Source of the DNA: Aphrophora alni
Lineage: Eukaryota; Arthropoda; Insecta; Hemiptera; Aphrophoridae
NCBI GenBank assembly: GCA_963513935.1
Contig: OY740776.1
Location: 10,136,724 to 10,200,723 of the forward strand
DNA length: 64,000 bases
Reading direction: 5' to 3'
Shown here: in pieces, positions 9,796 through 22,418 of the stretch
Layout: each line of letters begins with the position of its first letter
How positions within the stretch are numbered: position 1 is the first letter of the stretch
Notes under the pieces: model-generated
Databases searched by the model: none
Seen by the model: only the letters and a program-made list of their open reading frames with translations
What the model was told of the DNA's origin: nothing
Position numbers and translations under genes: made by a program

Positions 9796-11689
9796 AATAT
9801 TATTTATTATTTCTAGCTGGTAAAACGCTTAAGCGTTAAAATTAATACATTAAAATTATTGTTTGTAAACAGGAAACTAAAGCATAAAATTCTGCTTCAA
9901 ATATTGTAAGCATATCAATACATAAATAATAACTATTGCGGTTGGCCTCGTGAAAACACTGACAAATATAAAAGACTATTCAATTTCCACCGATCGTACC
10001 TGAAACATAAAAGTGGTACCATTTCGTTTCTTCGTATTTTTAAAAACTATAAACTTCTGCGTCATTATCCCTAGATTGTTTTATAGAACATAAAATGGAG
10101 AATCCTAGCCTTCGAATACTCTATTAGCTTCAAATTTGGAAAAAAAAAAATACAAGAATGCAAGTGTATATCCAGTTAGGATATCTCGGGATTGCCACCC
10201 AGTACTTATTATAATTGACCACTAAGAGGAAAAGTGGTATCAACTGTGACTAAATACGTTTTGAAAGATAACGATTCTTTCCTTACTATCATTGGTAAAC
10301 TGGATTGATTAGATTCTGTTGGTATTTGTAAAATATCAATATCAAACTGATTTTAAAATATCCAAAATTGATTTTGTTGGGTTAGATTTAAACACTTGTT
10401 TTTAAGTTACAAATAAATAATAATGTGGATATATATTAAAGTTTCTAGCCATTAGCCGATTAAAATGTATTTGAGCATTTCTGATTATGTAAAATATTTA
10501 AGCGTCGTCCAAATATCTCATGTATTTATTGTTACAAAATAATAAAGTCAGCCTAGTTTTAAAAACAATTCAAAGACGTAAGACTGTTGATTAATTTTTC
10601 TTTTTGCAATTATATTTTGATTAAGATCAATCAGAAATAAAATAAAACTATAATGAGTTTACAATTTATTTAAAAATCAACTGATTAATTCCTTGAAATT
10701 TTAATGAACGTGTTTCGCTCCTTTTTTTAATTTTCTATTTAATGATAGTCATTACGAAGAGTGTAAAAAGTGTAAGGATGTGAACAAAATCGTCAAACCG
10801 CGTTTGTGTTGCAAGCTGGTAAAACGACAAGCTTGTTTTCGCGTATTTTTCCTATAAATACGAGTATTTATTCTGCTTATTTTCATACCAAAGAGCAATT
10901 TAAATTTAAATTATTTACTTCATTCTTTGTTTATTTCCATTCTTCTTTACATATTCTCTGTTCACTGTGTTTAAAATGTAACCTTTAGTTACGTCCCTCT
11001 TTTTGTAAACACGTATAATTTTATTTTGTTTAATTAAATACACTTCGAAGTATTTAATTTTATTCTCCAAGTTTTGTATAAATGTTTACATTAACAGCAT
11101 TTTGTAACAATTCCTTTGCGACCTTTTAAAACAATTTCTAATAAAAGAACGCTACTAGATTTCGTTACCAGTCCCCATGGTGTCATATTGCATATGCAAC
11201 CACTGGGAAACATTATATATATTTTCTTATCCAGATATCTTAATATTAGTATTTCCCTTTTGTACATGTAAAGGGGAAATGTACAAAATCCATCCACAAG
11301 CTGTAAATGATGCCACTGTATTTTTTTAATTACTTAATGTTTTAATTTAAGAAAATACACGGATCTCACATGCGTGTGGAGTATTTTAAACTTTTATTCT
11401 GGAAGTCCTCTGGCAGATTGGTTTTTTTTTATATTGAAAATTTTACTTTGGAATTTCAATTCTCTATTAATTTAAAATATAGAATGTATGTTAAACAACT
11501 CAACAAATTTTGAGTGTGAAGGAAGTTATTTTTAAATAGGGATTTTAAAAAGTGATAAACTGTGTTTTCATCAACGCTTTAGAAAAAGTGAGTGTGAATA
11601 TAAATTAAAGACCTCTCAGCTTTAAATACTCTAATAGGTCAGGGTAAGAAGAGAAGCAAAGTTGGTCAATGAAATATTGACTATGTTTT
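9796..11689. other. Intergenic, no gene seen
   Basis: Very AT-rich. Frames at 10806-10988 and 11091-11297 are short and lack family features. No repeat element was recognised. Confidence 0.5.
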
Positions 11690-12140
11690 TCTTAATTCCA
11701 TCCATGACACAAAAATATATTCAAACTGGAAGACTGACAGACCCTACTTTGAGATTGGTCTACATATAATCCTAAATTGAAAACGTACCAAGCTTAGACA
11801 TTTAGGAACTCATACTGCTTTCATTACTTGCAAAAACTTTAGCAGTATGTAACGAGTAAGCTTCTTAACACATACTTGACAGTATGCACTCCAAAACCTT
11901 TCTAGTGTCTTAACCCAGTTACGTCAACATCCCCTAGGCTTCCACCCTTTATTAATAAATTGTATCAGTTTACATCCTTCAAATATTTTGTTTAATGGTG
12001 TTAGTTCTTCATTACATTTCGTTTTACAGTAATACGTTATAAATTTACTTTATTAATATTAGTCTTGAGAAGAAGTATTGAAATGAGTTAGAAATTGAAA
12101 ATATTATCTCAGGATTCATATTTGGTCACGTGACAAAAGA
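11690..12140 (+). repeat. Dispersed repeat R2, copy 1
   Basis: About 450 bp that recurs at 13660-14062. Shared blocks include TGCTTTCATTACTTGCAAAA, CAAAACCTTTCTAGT, CAACATCCCCTAGGCTT, ACATTTCGTTTTA and TTTGGTCACGTGAC, in the same order and orientation. The first 50 bp carry the CACAAAAATATATTCAAACT segment of family R1, so R1 and R2 are probably parts of one larger element. Non-coding. Confidence 0.75.
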
Positions 12141-12439
12141 TACAGAATAACTTATTGGATGTTTACGTTCATATCAAATTTGTTTTTAGTTATTTATCAT
12201 AGGGTGTACTTTACATTTACTCTACAAGTACTAAGTATTTAGTAAAATAAAAGGAAGGTTGTTTCTTACTGCATAATTGACACGGAGAACTATTTAAAAA
12301 TAGAGAATTTAGAAACATGTATTTTTTTCTTATAATATGGGGAAAATATTTTAATTTATAAATCTATTTTTTTATGTTTTCAGATTTATTTAATTTCATT
12401 TACCTGTTTTATTTTCTCTGCAAAAAAACCTCACGTAGA

Positions 12440-12620
12440 TCACCCCACTTTAAGTGCTTCCTAATTAAAACATCCCCTAGACAGATTATAAAACAACCAC
12501 ACAATGGAGGGGTAAATTAATGATACTACAATGTGGACAAGGGTTGAACTTTTATTTAGTGGTGGTATAATTGTATGGAGAATACATTTGCGTTTTCATT
12601 CGTCACAATTTATTTGTATT
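12440..12620 (+). repeat. Dispersed repeat R4, copy 1
   Basis: Matches 29255-29465 and 31975-32190: a CACTTTAA start, AATTAAAACATCCCCTAGA, AGATTATAAAACAA, an AAGGGTTGAACTTTTATTTA-type block and a GTGTTTTCAT-like end. Non-coding fragment of an unidentified interspersed repeat. Confidence 0.6.
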
Positions 12621-13659
12621 CAGGAAGCGAGTGTATGATTAATTCACTCAAATAACTCTCATAGCTTTAAAACAAAGACTGTTTTCATGTAATGTGTGTT
12701 ATTAATAATAAAACACACTAAATTAAATACACATTTGCAGATTTAAATTCTCATGTTGTGGTACCAACCCTACATATCTACGATGACAAATAGGGATATT
12801 ATTGTTAAAAATGTAATTACAAACACTTACTTCTAAAAAAAATTTGATATTCGAATGTTTCGAGATTCGGAATGATTTAGTCACCAACACGAGCTTGCGA
12901 GTGAAAGCTTCTTCACATATCCTCAAGTTTAAGGACTGCAGGCTCGAGACACAGACACGAATCATTGGTTTATTTGTTTAAAATATTTCTCACCTGCATT
13001 GATTTATTACATAAATCTTGATAGAACACCCTCACTCCCTATATTACTGACAATTGCTAACAATGTCAGTATCTTAAATGCAGAGTCGAAGTCTTTCGTT
13101 CGCTCTCAGTTTCTGTCATACACAGAATCCTTTTTCACACTCTTAAAAAAAGTCGACCTGTTTAAAAATCAGGTGTATTGATCTCGCCTTCAATAACCCT
13201 GTTTTGAAATGCTCGTGTATGTACTCACAAATAGCTGTGACGTCATAAGGTGGAACATCAAAATGTTGAAATACACTTCATTTAAATTGTCCGTTTATGT
13301 TTGCAAATGAATTAAAGACAAGTTGGTATTGGGCAATCGCTGTTATTTTGCTCTTCAAATCGAACTTCCGATTTAAAAATTGTTCTGTTCGAGAACATGT
13401 AAACATTTATAAAACTATTTTATGGCTTGTATTATACGTTTTCGTAATTTCGACCGTAACAAAAAGTAAAGAGGATTCTGAGAAAAATATTCGGGGAAGT
13501 AAAAGTCGATGAAACCTGGCGTCTGGATCAATGACGAAGCTGTAAGATTTATAAGGAGAGCCGGACATTGATACGATTGTTGCAAGGAAGGTTCAGATGG
13601 GAAGAGCATATCTAACGTTCTTGAGATAATGTATGATAAAATACAACATACAGACAGAC
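12621..13659. other. Intergenic, possible decayed repeat
   Basis: 12770-12960 resembles the 269-bp unit of 14758-15560 (a CCAACCCTAC...TACGATGA-type block and a TTATTGTTAAAAA...TAATTAC-type block), but is more diverged. No gene seen; frames at 12723-12965 and 13297-13512 have no recognisable domain. Confidence 0.4.
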
Positions 13660-14062
13660 AGACTCCACTTTGAGAACTGTCTAAATATAGTCCTAGACTG
13701 AAAACATACCAACTTTCCTACAGATATTTAGGCACTCATAGTGCTTTCATTACTTGCAAAAACTTTAGTATGTAACGAGAAGCTTCCTAACAACTACTTG
13801 ACAGTATCCACTTCAAAACCTTTCTAGTCTCTTAACCCACGTCAACATCCCCTAGGCTTTCACCCTTTATAATAAATTGTATCATTTTCTACCCTTCAAA
13901 TATTATAAGTTTAATGTTGTTAGATTTCCACAACATTTCGTTTTATAGTAAATTTACTTTTTTCTAAATATAAAATTAGTCTTGAGAAAGAAGTATTGTA
14001 ATGAGTAAGAAATTGAAACTATTATTTATCTCGGGATTTGTGTTTGGTCACGTGACAAAGGC
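13660..14062 (+). repeat. Dispersed repeat R2, copy 2
   Basis: Direct copy of 11736-12140, about 1.9 kb away, with many small indels. It is followed at once by repeat R1, which supports R1 and R2 being parts of one element. Confidence 0.75.
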
Positions 14063-14170
14063 TGCAGCCTGAAATTGTTTCCCCTTCGGGGTTTTAATCC
14101 AACTACATCTTCCTTAATTGGTCCCATCACGCAAAAGGATATTCAGACTGGAAGATTGATGGAGAAAGTT
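14062..14170 (+). repeat. Dispersed repeat R1, copy b
   Basis: Contains CCTGAAATTGTTTCCCC, CGGGGTTTTAATCC, CATCTTCCTTAATTGG and GGATATTCAGACTGGAAG in the same order as the other R1 copies. Confidence 0.6.
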
Positions 14171-14659
14171 TGTAGCATTTTACAAATAAAAATAAAGTGT
14201 AACGAGGGAAACAATACAGTTAGGCAACCTCTAAATAAACGTTCACCCCTTGACCTCCCTGTACTATCATTAATTAACCCTTTCTTCTCTCTGTAATTGT
14301 GTTTTAATCTGTCTTGGAATATTTTATTTAAAAATAGTTTAATCTGGGTTGAAATATGTTTTACTCCAGGGGTATAAAACACAAAATAAAAAGTTGTAAT
14401 TAAATAAATTACAGTTGTTACTAGTAGTAGGTAATTTATAGTATTATTAAGTTGGTATAACTGTTTCTTAAATTGGGTGCTCTATAAAGCAACTCTTGGA
14501 AACAAATAAAATTCTTTTAAAACTTTAAGACTCTAAACAATATATTGTGAGTTGTAACAGTGGTACAGTCACATGGAAGAAGGGGGTTAAAATGGTTTAA
14601 ATACTACAGTATGTTTGACAAGTAGAACAAATATTTATTGCGAAAAAGTGAATTTTGAC

Positions 14660-15600
14660 ATTCCGTCCGTCTTTCGCCATAATAGTTTTCGTTCACATCT
14701 GTACCTAATCACACTAATAGCAGAATAAATATAAGAACATGAAATTTTGTTTATTGGACAATAGTGTGCTTATGTATAACTCTGTTGAAAGTTAGAAAAT
14801 TCGACTTTGTAATCTCAAAATGATAGCAATTTTTGTTTATGTCTCGTGTTACTCAATTTATAACGTACACAGTTATGATTTCAATCCTGCATGTAATGGA
14901 ATCAACCCTACTTCTCTAAGATGATGTTATTGTCAAAAAATATAATTAAGAAACCTAACTTACCATGAAAGTGTAATATTCTTATATTTACAAGACCAAG
15001 GACCGAGTCATTGGCATTAGTATAGCGACAATAGTGTGCTAATGTAGAGCCCTTTGAAAGAGAAAATTATATTTTATAATGTCAAAATGGTAGTTGTTTT
15101 TGTTAATATCTCTTGTGTTACTCAACTTATAAAGTACGAAAATATGATTTGAATCCTGCATGTAATGGAATCAACCCTACTTCTCTAAGATGATGTTATT
15201 ATCAAAAAATATAATTACGAACCCTAACTTACCATGAAAGTGTAATATTCTTATATTTACAAGACCAAGGACCGAGTCATTGACAAGAGTATAGCGACAA
15301 TAGTGTGCTAATTTAGAACCCTTTGAAAGAGAAAATTATATTTTATAATGTCACAATAGTAGTTGTTTTTGTTTATATCTCTTGTGTTACTCAACTTATA
15401 AAGTACGAAAATATGATTTGAATCCTGCATGTAATGGCATCAACCCTACTTCTCTAAGATGATGTTATTGTCAAAAAATGCAATTTAGAACGCTAAGTTC
15501 CCATGAAAATGTGATATTTATATATTTACGAGACCAAAGCCCGAGTCACTGACAGGAGCGTAGCGAATGGAGGCTTCGAGCTTGTCTAGTTAGTGTCAAG
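14660..15600. repeat. 269-bp tandem triplication with leader
   Basis: Three head-to-tail units start near 14758, 15027 and 15296. The landmark AATCCTGCATGTAATGG recurs at 14883, 15152 and 15421, exactly 269 bases apart. Each unit also holds GACAATAGTGTGCT and ACAAGACCAAG-type blocks. The leader (14660-14757, with CATTCCGTCCGTCTTTCGCC) and one unit recur once at 29480-29770, so a single-unit element was tandemly amplified here. The tail, with AGCGTAGCGAATGGAGGCTT, resembles sequences near 39420 and 40740 on the other strand. Non-coding. Confidence 0.8.
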
Positions 15601-16027
15601 ATGCTGACACGAGCGAAGCGAGTTGAGACTTTTTAATATATACCTACGACCCTTTTAGGGCATGGTCGTTGTCAAGCAAGTATTGTTATACACAGTTAAG
15701 AAACCCAAAATCTGTGTAAAAACTGTTTAAAACAAACTTATTCTATTTTGGAAAAATTCTTGATCTACCAACATTTCCTAAAATGACCACGAAACAACTG
15801 TTTTGGCATTGCAAGATTGTTTGTATTAATTATATAAGGTCGGGTAGTTACTATGACGTCACTCATGAACTTGTTCACAATTCCTCTAATAGTGTAATAA
15901 ACAAGCCAAATTTATATTGTCAATTTTTGTCAAAAACAAAGACAACAGATTTGTTGTTTTACTTTGAAAGTTTCTCAGACATTAAGAATAAAGAAGCAAC
16001 ATGATACAATAGATCTCCAAGTAGATG
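15601..16027. other. Intergenic, no gene seen
   Basis: AT-rich filler between the 269-bp repeat block and R1 copy c. The frame at 15783-16004 has no domain features. Confidence 0.4.
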
Positions 16028-16140
16028 AAAAAGCCTGGCTTGGATTTTGATTCCCCCTCGGTTTTTATCCCGACTCCCATCATACAAAAGAATATTCAGG
16101 ATGGAAGATTGATGAAGGAAGTCTGGAGTCATCGTACTCC
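16028..16140 (+). repeat. Dispersed repeat R1, copy c
   Basis: CCTGGCTTGGATTTTGATTC, CCCTCGGTTTTTATCCCG, CATACAAAAGAATATTCAGG and ATGGAAGATTGATG occur in R1 order. The CATCTTCCTTAATTG block is deleted. Confidence 0.55.
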
Positions 16141-16929
16141 GACTTAAGTTTCTAACTGCCAATATTGAGACAGGAAGAATATTTTGGAAAATCTAGAGAA
16201 TTGTATATCTTTTTGTTTTACTCCTAAAGGAATATTTGGAAAAGCCAGAACCCTATAACACTATAAAGTAATAACAAACACACGATATATACAGTATGAC
16301 CCAAAAGTCATTTCACATTATATTTAATAATTTACAACGAATAACAACTCATTAGTTTTTTTTAACAAAATGTTTCTTTTCTGCACTGAAGCCTTGTTGG
16401 AACATTTTCGCATACTCTATAGCATACATTAGTATTGCTATCAATATCAATACCTCTTCAAAGCTAAAGTTGTTTGTTTGGTATCAGTGTTTGGCATGCA
16501 TGGAATCCTTCTTCATATCCTACACAACTCTCCACTTGTGTGGTTTCAGGTTTATTGACACTCCTCTTCCAATAACTTTGTTTTGAAATTCTAGGAAAAC
16601 AGGAATTCCCTGTTAACTGTCCTACTAAAGACGTAGGGAGAAATACCCTAAAACTTCCTACACTGTCTCGATATATTTATATATTTAACGATTTATTTCT
16701 TATCAAATTTTATATCACACTATGTTATTTTCGATTTAGGCATTTAAGGCTAATAGAAAATCATTGTGACAAATTTTGTTTTCTTAATTAGGAGTAAATG
16801 ATTCTCCCAAATATCCAAAATCATTAACTATATTTGTTCTATTTACAATAATTTCCTGACATGAAGAATAAAGAAGTAATACATATATACACAAACAGCT
16901 CCAACAATGTTTAAATGTTAAAATACGTA
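16141..16929. other. Intergenic, no gene seen
   Basis: Contains a possible element end at 16290 (ACAGTATGACCCAAAAGTCA), similar in style to the TCCATAAAGTCCCACCCCC motif near 57040. Neither has a paired terminus that I can find. Confidence 0.4.
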
Positions 16930-17100
16930 AAACCTTGGGCTGAAATAGTTTCACCCTCGGGTTTTTATTCGTCCTCAATCTTCCTTAATTGCATTCATCA
17001 CACAAAAGGACATTCGGGGCTGGAAGATTGATGGATGTCTGAAGCAATCGCATCTATCTCACTCTGTCTTCAGTGGATTATTTAGTTTTTCTTCTTTTCT
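16930..17100 (+). repeat. Dispersed repeat R1, copy d
   Basis: Close relative of copy a (2186-2340), sharing the long end block CAGTGGATTATTTAGTTTTT. Confidence 0.6.
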
Positions 17101-17759
17101 GTTTTGATCGTTGAAAGTCATTTTCAAGGATGATGGCCAAACATTATAGACTAACATTAGTTAAGCTTTGTTTTTCTTAAACCCAATAACAAAATATTCA
17201 TAATTCCAAAACAGATATTCTAGAATTTAAATTCTTTTTGAATGCAACTTTTAACAATGTTTAGCATAATTTAAAATTTCGAGTGTAAAGTCCTACATAA
17301 TTTACTAATGTAAATTAATTGGACATTTACCATCTTTTCTGAAATTAGCAAATCATTAGTCGACTTTCGTTGTCAAGTGAAATCCACTAATGATGGCAAA
17401 TGTCCGTTTAAAAACAGTATAATTTGATAATTTTAAACACAAACTCTAATTTACAAATCATATTTACCCTTTTAAATTTTGTTAAATTTTTACTGACTTA
17501 ATCAAAATCAAACTAATTCATGGGTCACCTTGTATTACTAGTAAATGGCAAAGATTATATATGTATATTACGTATGGGATAGTGTAAATATAACTTTATA
17601 CTCATTAATAATAATTAAGGGTGTGTGCATAGTTAGGTTACACTTTCTATGGAGGGAATTTTATTTTAAGGAACAGCTGATTTGAAATAGTTGTCAACTT
17701 TTTAGGTTATGTATTCACTATTTTTCAAACAAGTGCACAGATTATCCCTGCACAGATCT
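17101..17759. other. Intergenic, no gene seen
   Basis: AT-rich, with no repeat, RNA or coding signal recognised. Confidence 0.45.
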
Positions 17760-18200
17760 ACTAATTTATAAACTGATCCAGGTCAAGCATGAATCATTAA
17801 AACTGTCATTTCATTATTTAAGGTTACCAGACCATGATGAGCACAGGAGAGGGTAGACTTAATGATCCATACTTCCTATTCCTCTCATCACAAATACAAA
17901 TTTATTGGTGATAAAAGTGAGATATGGTTTATGTTTGTCTGTAGAATTTAAAAAAAAAGCAATAAATAAATATCGCACAATCATTTCACAAACTTTCTAA
18001 CACAGCATTACACAACAAAACATCAAACTTTAAATTTAGTAGGAAAGCTGTTTTAATATCTTTATGTATTTGTGTGAGTCTTTAGATTAATTGGGAAACG
18101 TGTTCCATAGGATCTACATTACAATAAGTGAAAAAGATCAAAATTAAAAATTTAGACCTTAACAAAAATAACTTAAAGGAAATTTTATAAAATGTTGGTA
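17760..18200 (+). repeat. Dispersed repeat R5, copy 1
   Basis: Matches 47345-48030 over most of its length and 60430-60560 in part: GGTTACCAGA, GGAGAGGGTAGACTTAATGA, ATCACAAATACAAATTTATT and GAGATATGGTTTATG. With the 47-kb copy it also shares a downstream AATTGGG-AAACATGTT-like block and AAGATCAAAAT. Non-coding. Confidence 0.7.
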
Positions 18201-20164
18201 AAATAAATGTTCTAGACGTCCAGAGGTGAATTATTGTGTGAGCTCTCTCAAAAAATACAGGTTCAATATTTATCAGTTAAAAATGGAAAATTCACCTTGT
18301 TGATCGTAATATTGCAATATCTTAAAATCGCGAAAACTATTTTATTACATTTTTGGTGAAAAAGAAATTTGACAATGAACCAATGTGACAGAAATATATC
18401 CTTCGCGAGTAAATGAGGAAAACCAATCAAACAATTAGGTTTATATTTATTTAAAATTAATAAATTTTAAATGTATTGCAAAGAATTTTGTTTATGTAGC
18501 TCGTTCCTATAAGATAGTTGTTAACATACGAGAGTTGAAATGAAAGTAAAAAAAAAAAAAAAAAAAAAATGTCCTAACTATTCAAACTTATGTTTCTACG
18601 CCACTATTTTATGGTAGTTATTTTTAATAAAAAAATGACTCAAGATGTCTAACGTATCAGAAAAATAAAATTTCATTTACATCAAAATGTAAAATAGGGT
18701 TTATCTAATAACAATTGTAAAATCGATATTGCTTGCTTAAATTACTCTAGTTACAAATACCATACTTTAGAATGTAAATCATAATAAAAAATACACGAAT
18801 AAAAATAGTTTAAAAATAGCTCTCATAAATTAAAAATCGAAATTTTTCGATGATCGACCTTTTAAGATTTAGTTTTTTTTTCACTTTTGAAAGGTAATAA
18901 ACAATTTTGTTAAATGTCTGGAATGGCCAGCATTGCTTGGCAAAGAGGTGCTACAGGGAAAGAACTTTTTTGTATTTAAAATCTTATTTCCCCAATTAGG
19001 ATAACATTTGCAGAAAGGCTGCAGTACAAATTTGTATTGTCATAATTTAGATCAAACAGAATTTTAAAGAAAATTGTCGCTTTACGCAGAGTATAAATAA
19101 ATATTTTTGTATAAAACGTTTTTCCATAAAATGTTTACAGCTCCAAGTTACCTTTAATGGTGTAAAAATTCCGTTGAGTCTGGTAAGTGTGCAAACATTT
19201 CTTAAACTGAACAATTTATTCTTGTTTTTGAAATATTGGGGCAGTTTCTTGTACAACTTCAAGGCACCTCGGTTAAATAGTTTTAGTCTTCGAATTGGGT
19301 ATTAATATATTTCCACGAAAACACAATATTTATTAAAATTTTACATTTAATTGAGTCTTGCTAACCACGGTTTTGCCAGTTACAAAGCAGCTTAACGCAG
19401 TCTTGATCGACGAGACTAAATACATTGTAGAATTGTATTGTGTTTGTGTTTCATTTAACATTGAGTAACTTAAGCATGGGACACCCATCTTAGTGCTAAG
19501 TGACACCATTCTGGTTGAATTTATAGAATAATAACAAGTTTAAAACGTAAATACCAGTGTTAAATTATTTGATTTACTAAAGGCGTTTCAAAACAATTGT
19601 CTAATTTTCAGAAAGTTTCTGATAACTGAAGATTTTTCAGTCGTAAAATATTACTGTCCTTCCAATAAAATGTCTACGTGCTACGAAAATTTAATCAAGT
19701 AATAGTTTGTGGGAAGGTTCACAGATTGTACATTTAATCCTGCTAGAGCAATCAGGCACGCTCATCTCTCTAAGAAGAAAATAATTTAGACGATATTTCC
19801 AACTGCCAATTTCTCTCCATATGTATTAAGTTAAAACAGAATTTAAAACCATTGTTTAAAAACTTAAATCACATGTTTCTTTTTAAAAATTTCAGTAAAC
19901 AAAATGTAATTCATAAATTGTTAATGTTATATTTTACAATATTACATCGTTGGATATTTTAAGCGTTCTTGATAAGTTTAAAATTTTCTCTGTTTAGAAA
20001 TAAATCAATTTTCTTTCCACAATTGTTGTTACCTTCGAATGACAACTTTTGTTTCTCTGCGATAATTTTCGTAACAATCATTTTTTTCTTCTATCTACAA
20101 CAATATATTTCTCTTGATAATTAGAGTGATCCAATAAAAATTCTTCATTTTATAATCTTAACGA
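18201..20164. other. Intergenic, no gene; poly(A) run of 23
   Basis: AT-rich. A run of 23 A lies at 18548-18570. No element body of retroposed type is recognisable beside it, so it may be simple slippage. Confidence 0.45.
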
Positions 20165-20330
20165 CCCTAAATAATACCAACTTAGAAAACTCAAAAATCG
20201 TATTGTTTTTACTACAGACATGAGACTGAAGAACTTTCTAAAGGATAAAAGAAGATTAAAGGATAAGGATAGGTAATCCTTATGATAGGGATTCATATAA
20301 TCCTGGCACGAGAAGGGTTTAATAAGATCT
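20165..20330 (+). repeat. Dispersed repeat R6, copy 1
   Basis: Shares AACTCAAAAATCGTATT, AAGAAGATTAAAGGATAAGG and TAATCCTT with 46860-47030 and 51280-51440. The end has CGAGAAGGGT, like CTAGGAGAAGGGTC in the 47-kb copy. Non-coding. Confidence 0.6.
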
Positions 20331-21519
20331 GAAGAAATAAAGAAAAAACAGTGAATTGAATGAAAACATAAAACGTTTAAACTTTTTGCTATAAGAATCT
20401 AATTCGGGGATTCTCACAAAATGTAATACAGGAGAGACAGTTTTGTCAGTTGGTGAACGAAATCGATACTGAGTTATAAAGCAAACTATACGTTTTAAAG
20501 TTTTTAATGCGAAGTCGTTTTTACAACTAAGTCTGTTTGTCTGGAATAACTTTATTTTTTATTTAATTTTATTAAAATTAAGTCAAACGTTAAAATCTAC
20601 ATACTGAATGAGTGAATCTGTGTTGACCAAACACGGAATATGTTTGTGTTTTAATTACACAATTAAAAGAAGTTTTTTGTTTATTTCACAATAATCTAAG
20701 CTGTTTATTTTGTAATGCTTGTTAACCTTTGTTATGAAATAATTTTCTTTTTCATTTTATTAAAAATAATTCAAAGAATAATTGTTAAACAAACCAACAT
20801 AGACAAAAAAATTATAGGGAAAATTAGATTTAAATGGGAAAAGTTAATTATCCCCTGAAATGAAATGTAGGGAAATTTAATTAAAAAGTCATTAACAAAC
20901 ATGAAATAATTTTAAGATAATAATTGCTTACTTTTGTTCGTATTAAAGGTGTGATTTAAAATAAATAACATTCTTAAGGATAACTGCTTTTTGTAAATAC
21001 GTTTTATCTAAAGGGAAATTGGATGATCCTTTCTAGAGTAATATCAAATAAAACTTGTTACTAGTAACTTCTCATTTCCACTAAAGAGAAACTGTTCTTC
21101 AACTTACAGGAAGGATGATACAAAACATCCTCAAAAGGGTAATACGAAAAAAACCAAATTTTCCGTTAGGAATAAGCTTCTGCTCATTGTTCCTTAAACT
21201 TTGTTTTTGTAGAAACTATACGAGATGAGTTTTCCAGATTTTGTTTCTAGATTTGAAAAATGTTCATAACAATGAAGTTTACTTTGTTATGGTTAATTGT
21301 CTTGTACAACGATTCCCAAAATCGAATCTATATTTAATTTTAATCATGATCGGATTTACATATGTTAAAAACTTTCAAAATATTAAAATATAATAATAAT
21401 TTAAATTTTGCAAGTTACCGTTACCTGCGGTTATCTCCTATGATAAATATGAGTTGAAAAATTATGTAAATAATAAAAATTATTCAGGGCGATTTTTAAG
21501 TAACTTCTTTTTTATATGG
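20331..21519. other. Intergenic, no gene seen
   Basis: Strongly AT-rich, no coding or repeat signal found. Confidence 0.45.
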
Positions 21520-21789
21520 TTTAATTTAGAAAATTCAAACTCCGCATATCCATATTGGATATAAATAACTGGGTTTTGATGCTCTCACTGATTGTCCAAC
21601 TCCAATGAAGGACGGCCCATAGGACATTAGAAGAAAATCATAAACGAAAGCATGTCATCATATTAAAGGTCTTTGTTAGTAGAGCAAACCGGATCTCAAA
21701 AGGTTCGTCCTATCGAAAATAAATGTTTTTAATTAACATACCTTATTTGAAGTCGATAGTAGTTCCTTTATTATATTAATTGCTTATAT

Positions 21790-21850
21790 TATATTAATTG
21801 CTACATTTTTCGCTGCCATAGGCAGCATCATCAGGCCAGCTAATAACATA
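21790..21850 (-). ncRNA. Hammerhead ribozyme motif, HHR-B
   Basis: Minus strand: stem I strand TATTAG then GGC, CTGATGA (21834-21828), one T, stem II GCTGCC/GGCAGC with a three-base loop, GAAAA instead of GAAAC, then a GTA cleavage triplet, GC, and TTAATA pairing back to TATTAG (one wobble). The change at the first base after GAAA removes the second stem III pair, so it may be weakened. It lies in the 3' end of PLE copy 2. Confidence 0.65.
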
Positions 21851-22106
21851 AACACATTGTTCACACACACATCACCAAAACATATAAAATTCTTGGTCTA
21901 ACACAAATCATCATGCAGAACCGGCACTCGTTAAAAGTTAAAAATTGCTTTAGTTCCTCACAGTATATTGGCCACATGTTCACTGAGTGAGTTAGAATGG
22001 GACACTGCTACTTTGAACATTCCTTATCAGATATGTTAGTCCTATTCTGATGTTCAAATATCAGGTCATACATGTAGTTGGAGGTGAAATTCAGTTTGTC
22101 ATTTTA

Positions 22107-22418
22107 TATGTTTGACGGATTGATCTTTTGGTGCTTATAAATTTCGAACTCCTCCATTACGTTCATTTTATGTCCCTTTCTTAATCTGTGCAATATGGTC
22201 ATGTTTTTCTGGATGTCCGTGTACCTATGTTGGTTATCAATAAGATGTTCTGCATATGTTGAGTGGGTTGAGTTTGTCCTTTTGCTGTTGGGTAAATGTT
22301 CCCTGAAACGTGTTTTAAAGGATCTACCAGTCTGACCAATATACTGTTTTTCACAGTCATCGCAATTGAGCCTATATATACCTCCATCTATATTTATTGT
22401 GGTTGGGTTTGGTGCGGT
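22107..22418 (-). pseudogene. GIY-YIG endonuclease domain of a Penelope-like element
   Basis: The minus-strand frame is open for 104 codons between two stops. In order it shows a GGIY motif, a CDDC zinc-ligand-like pair, YIGQTGRSFKTRFREH (the YIG half and catalytic Arg of GIY-YIG nucleases), AEHLIDNQH, then MEEFEIYKH and NPSNI, followed by TAA where relatives carry L before NDKL. This is the C-terminal endonuclease that nicks target DNA for PLE retrotransposition. Upstream, NKLELHPTTDLDTVF and a further in-frame stop show that the linker also belongs to it. Stops at both ends and lack of the reverse transcriptase make it a pseudogene. Confidence 0.85.

Noticed and set aside
22199..22387. 62-codon minus-strand frame as the endonuclease
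   Set aside because: It is a shadow in another frame; the GIY-YIG motif is read in the frame open from 22418 to 22107.
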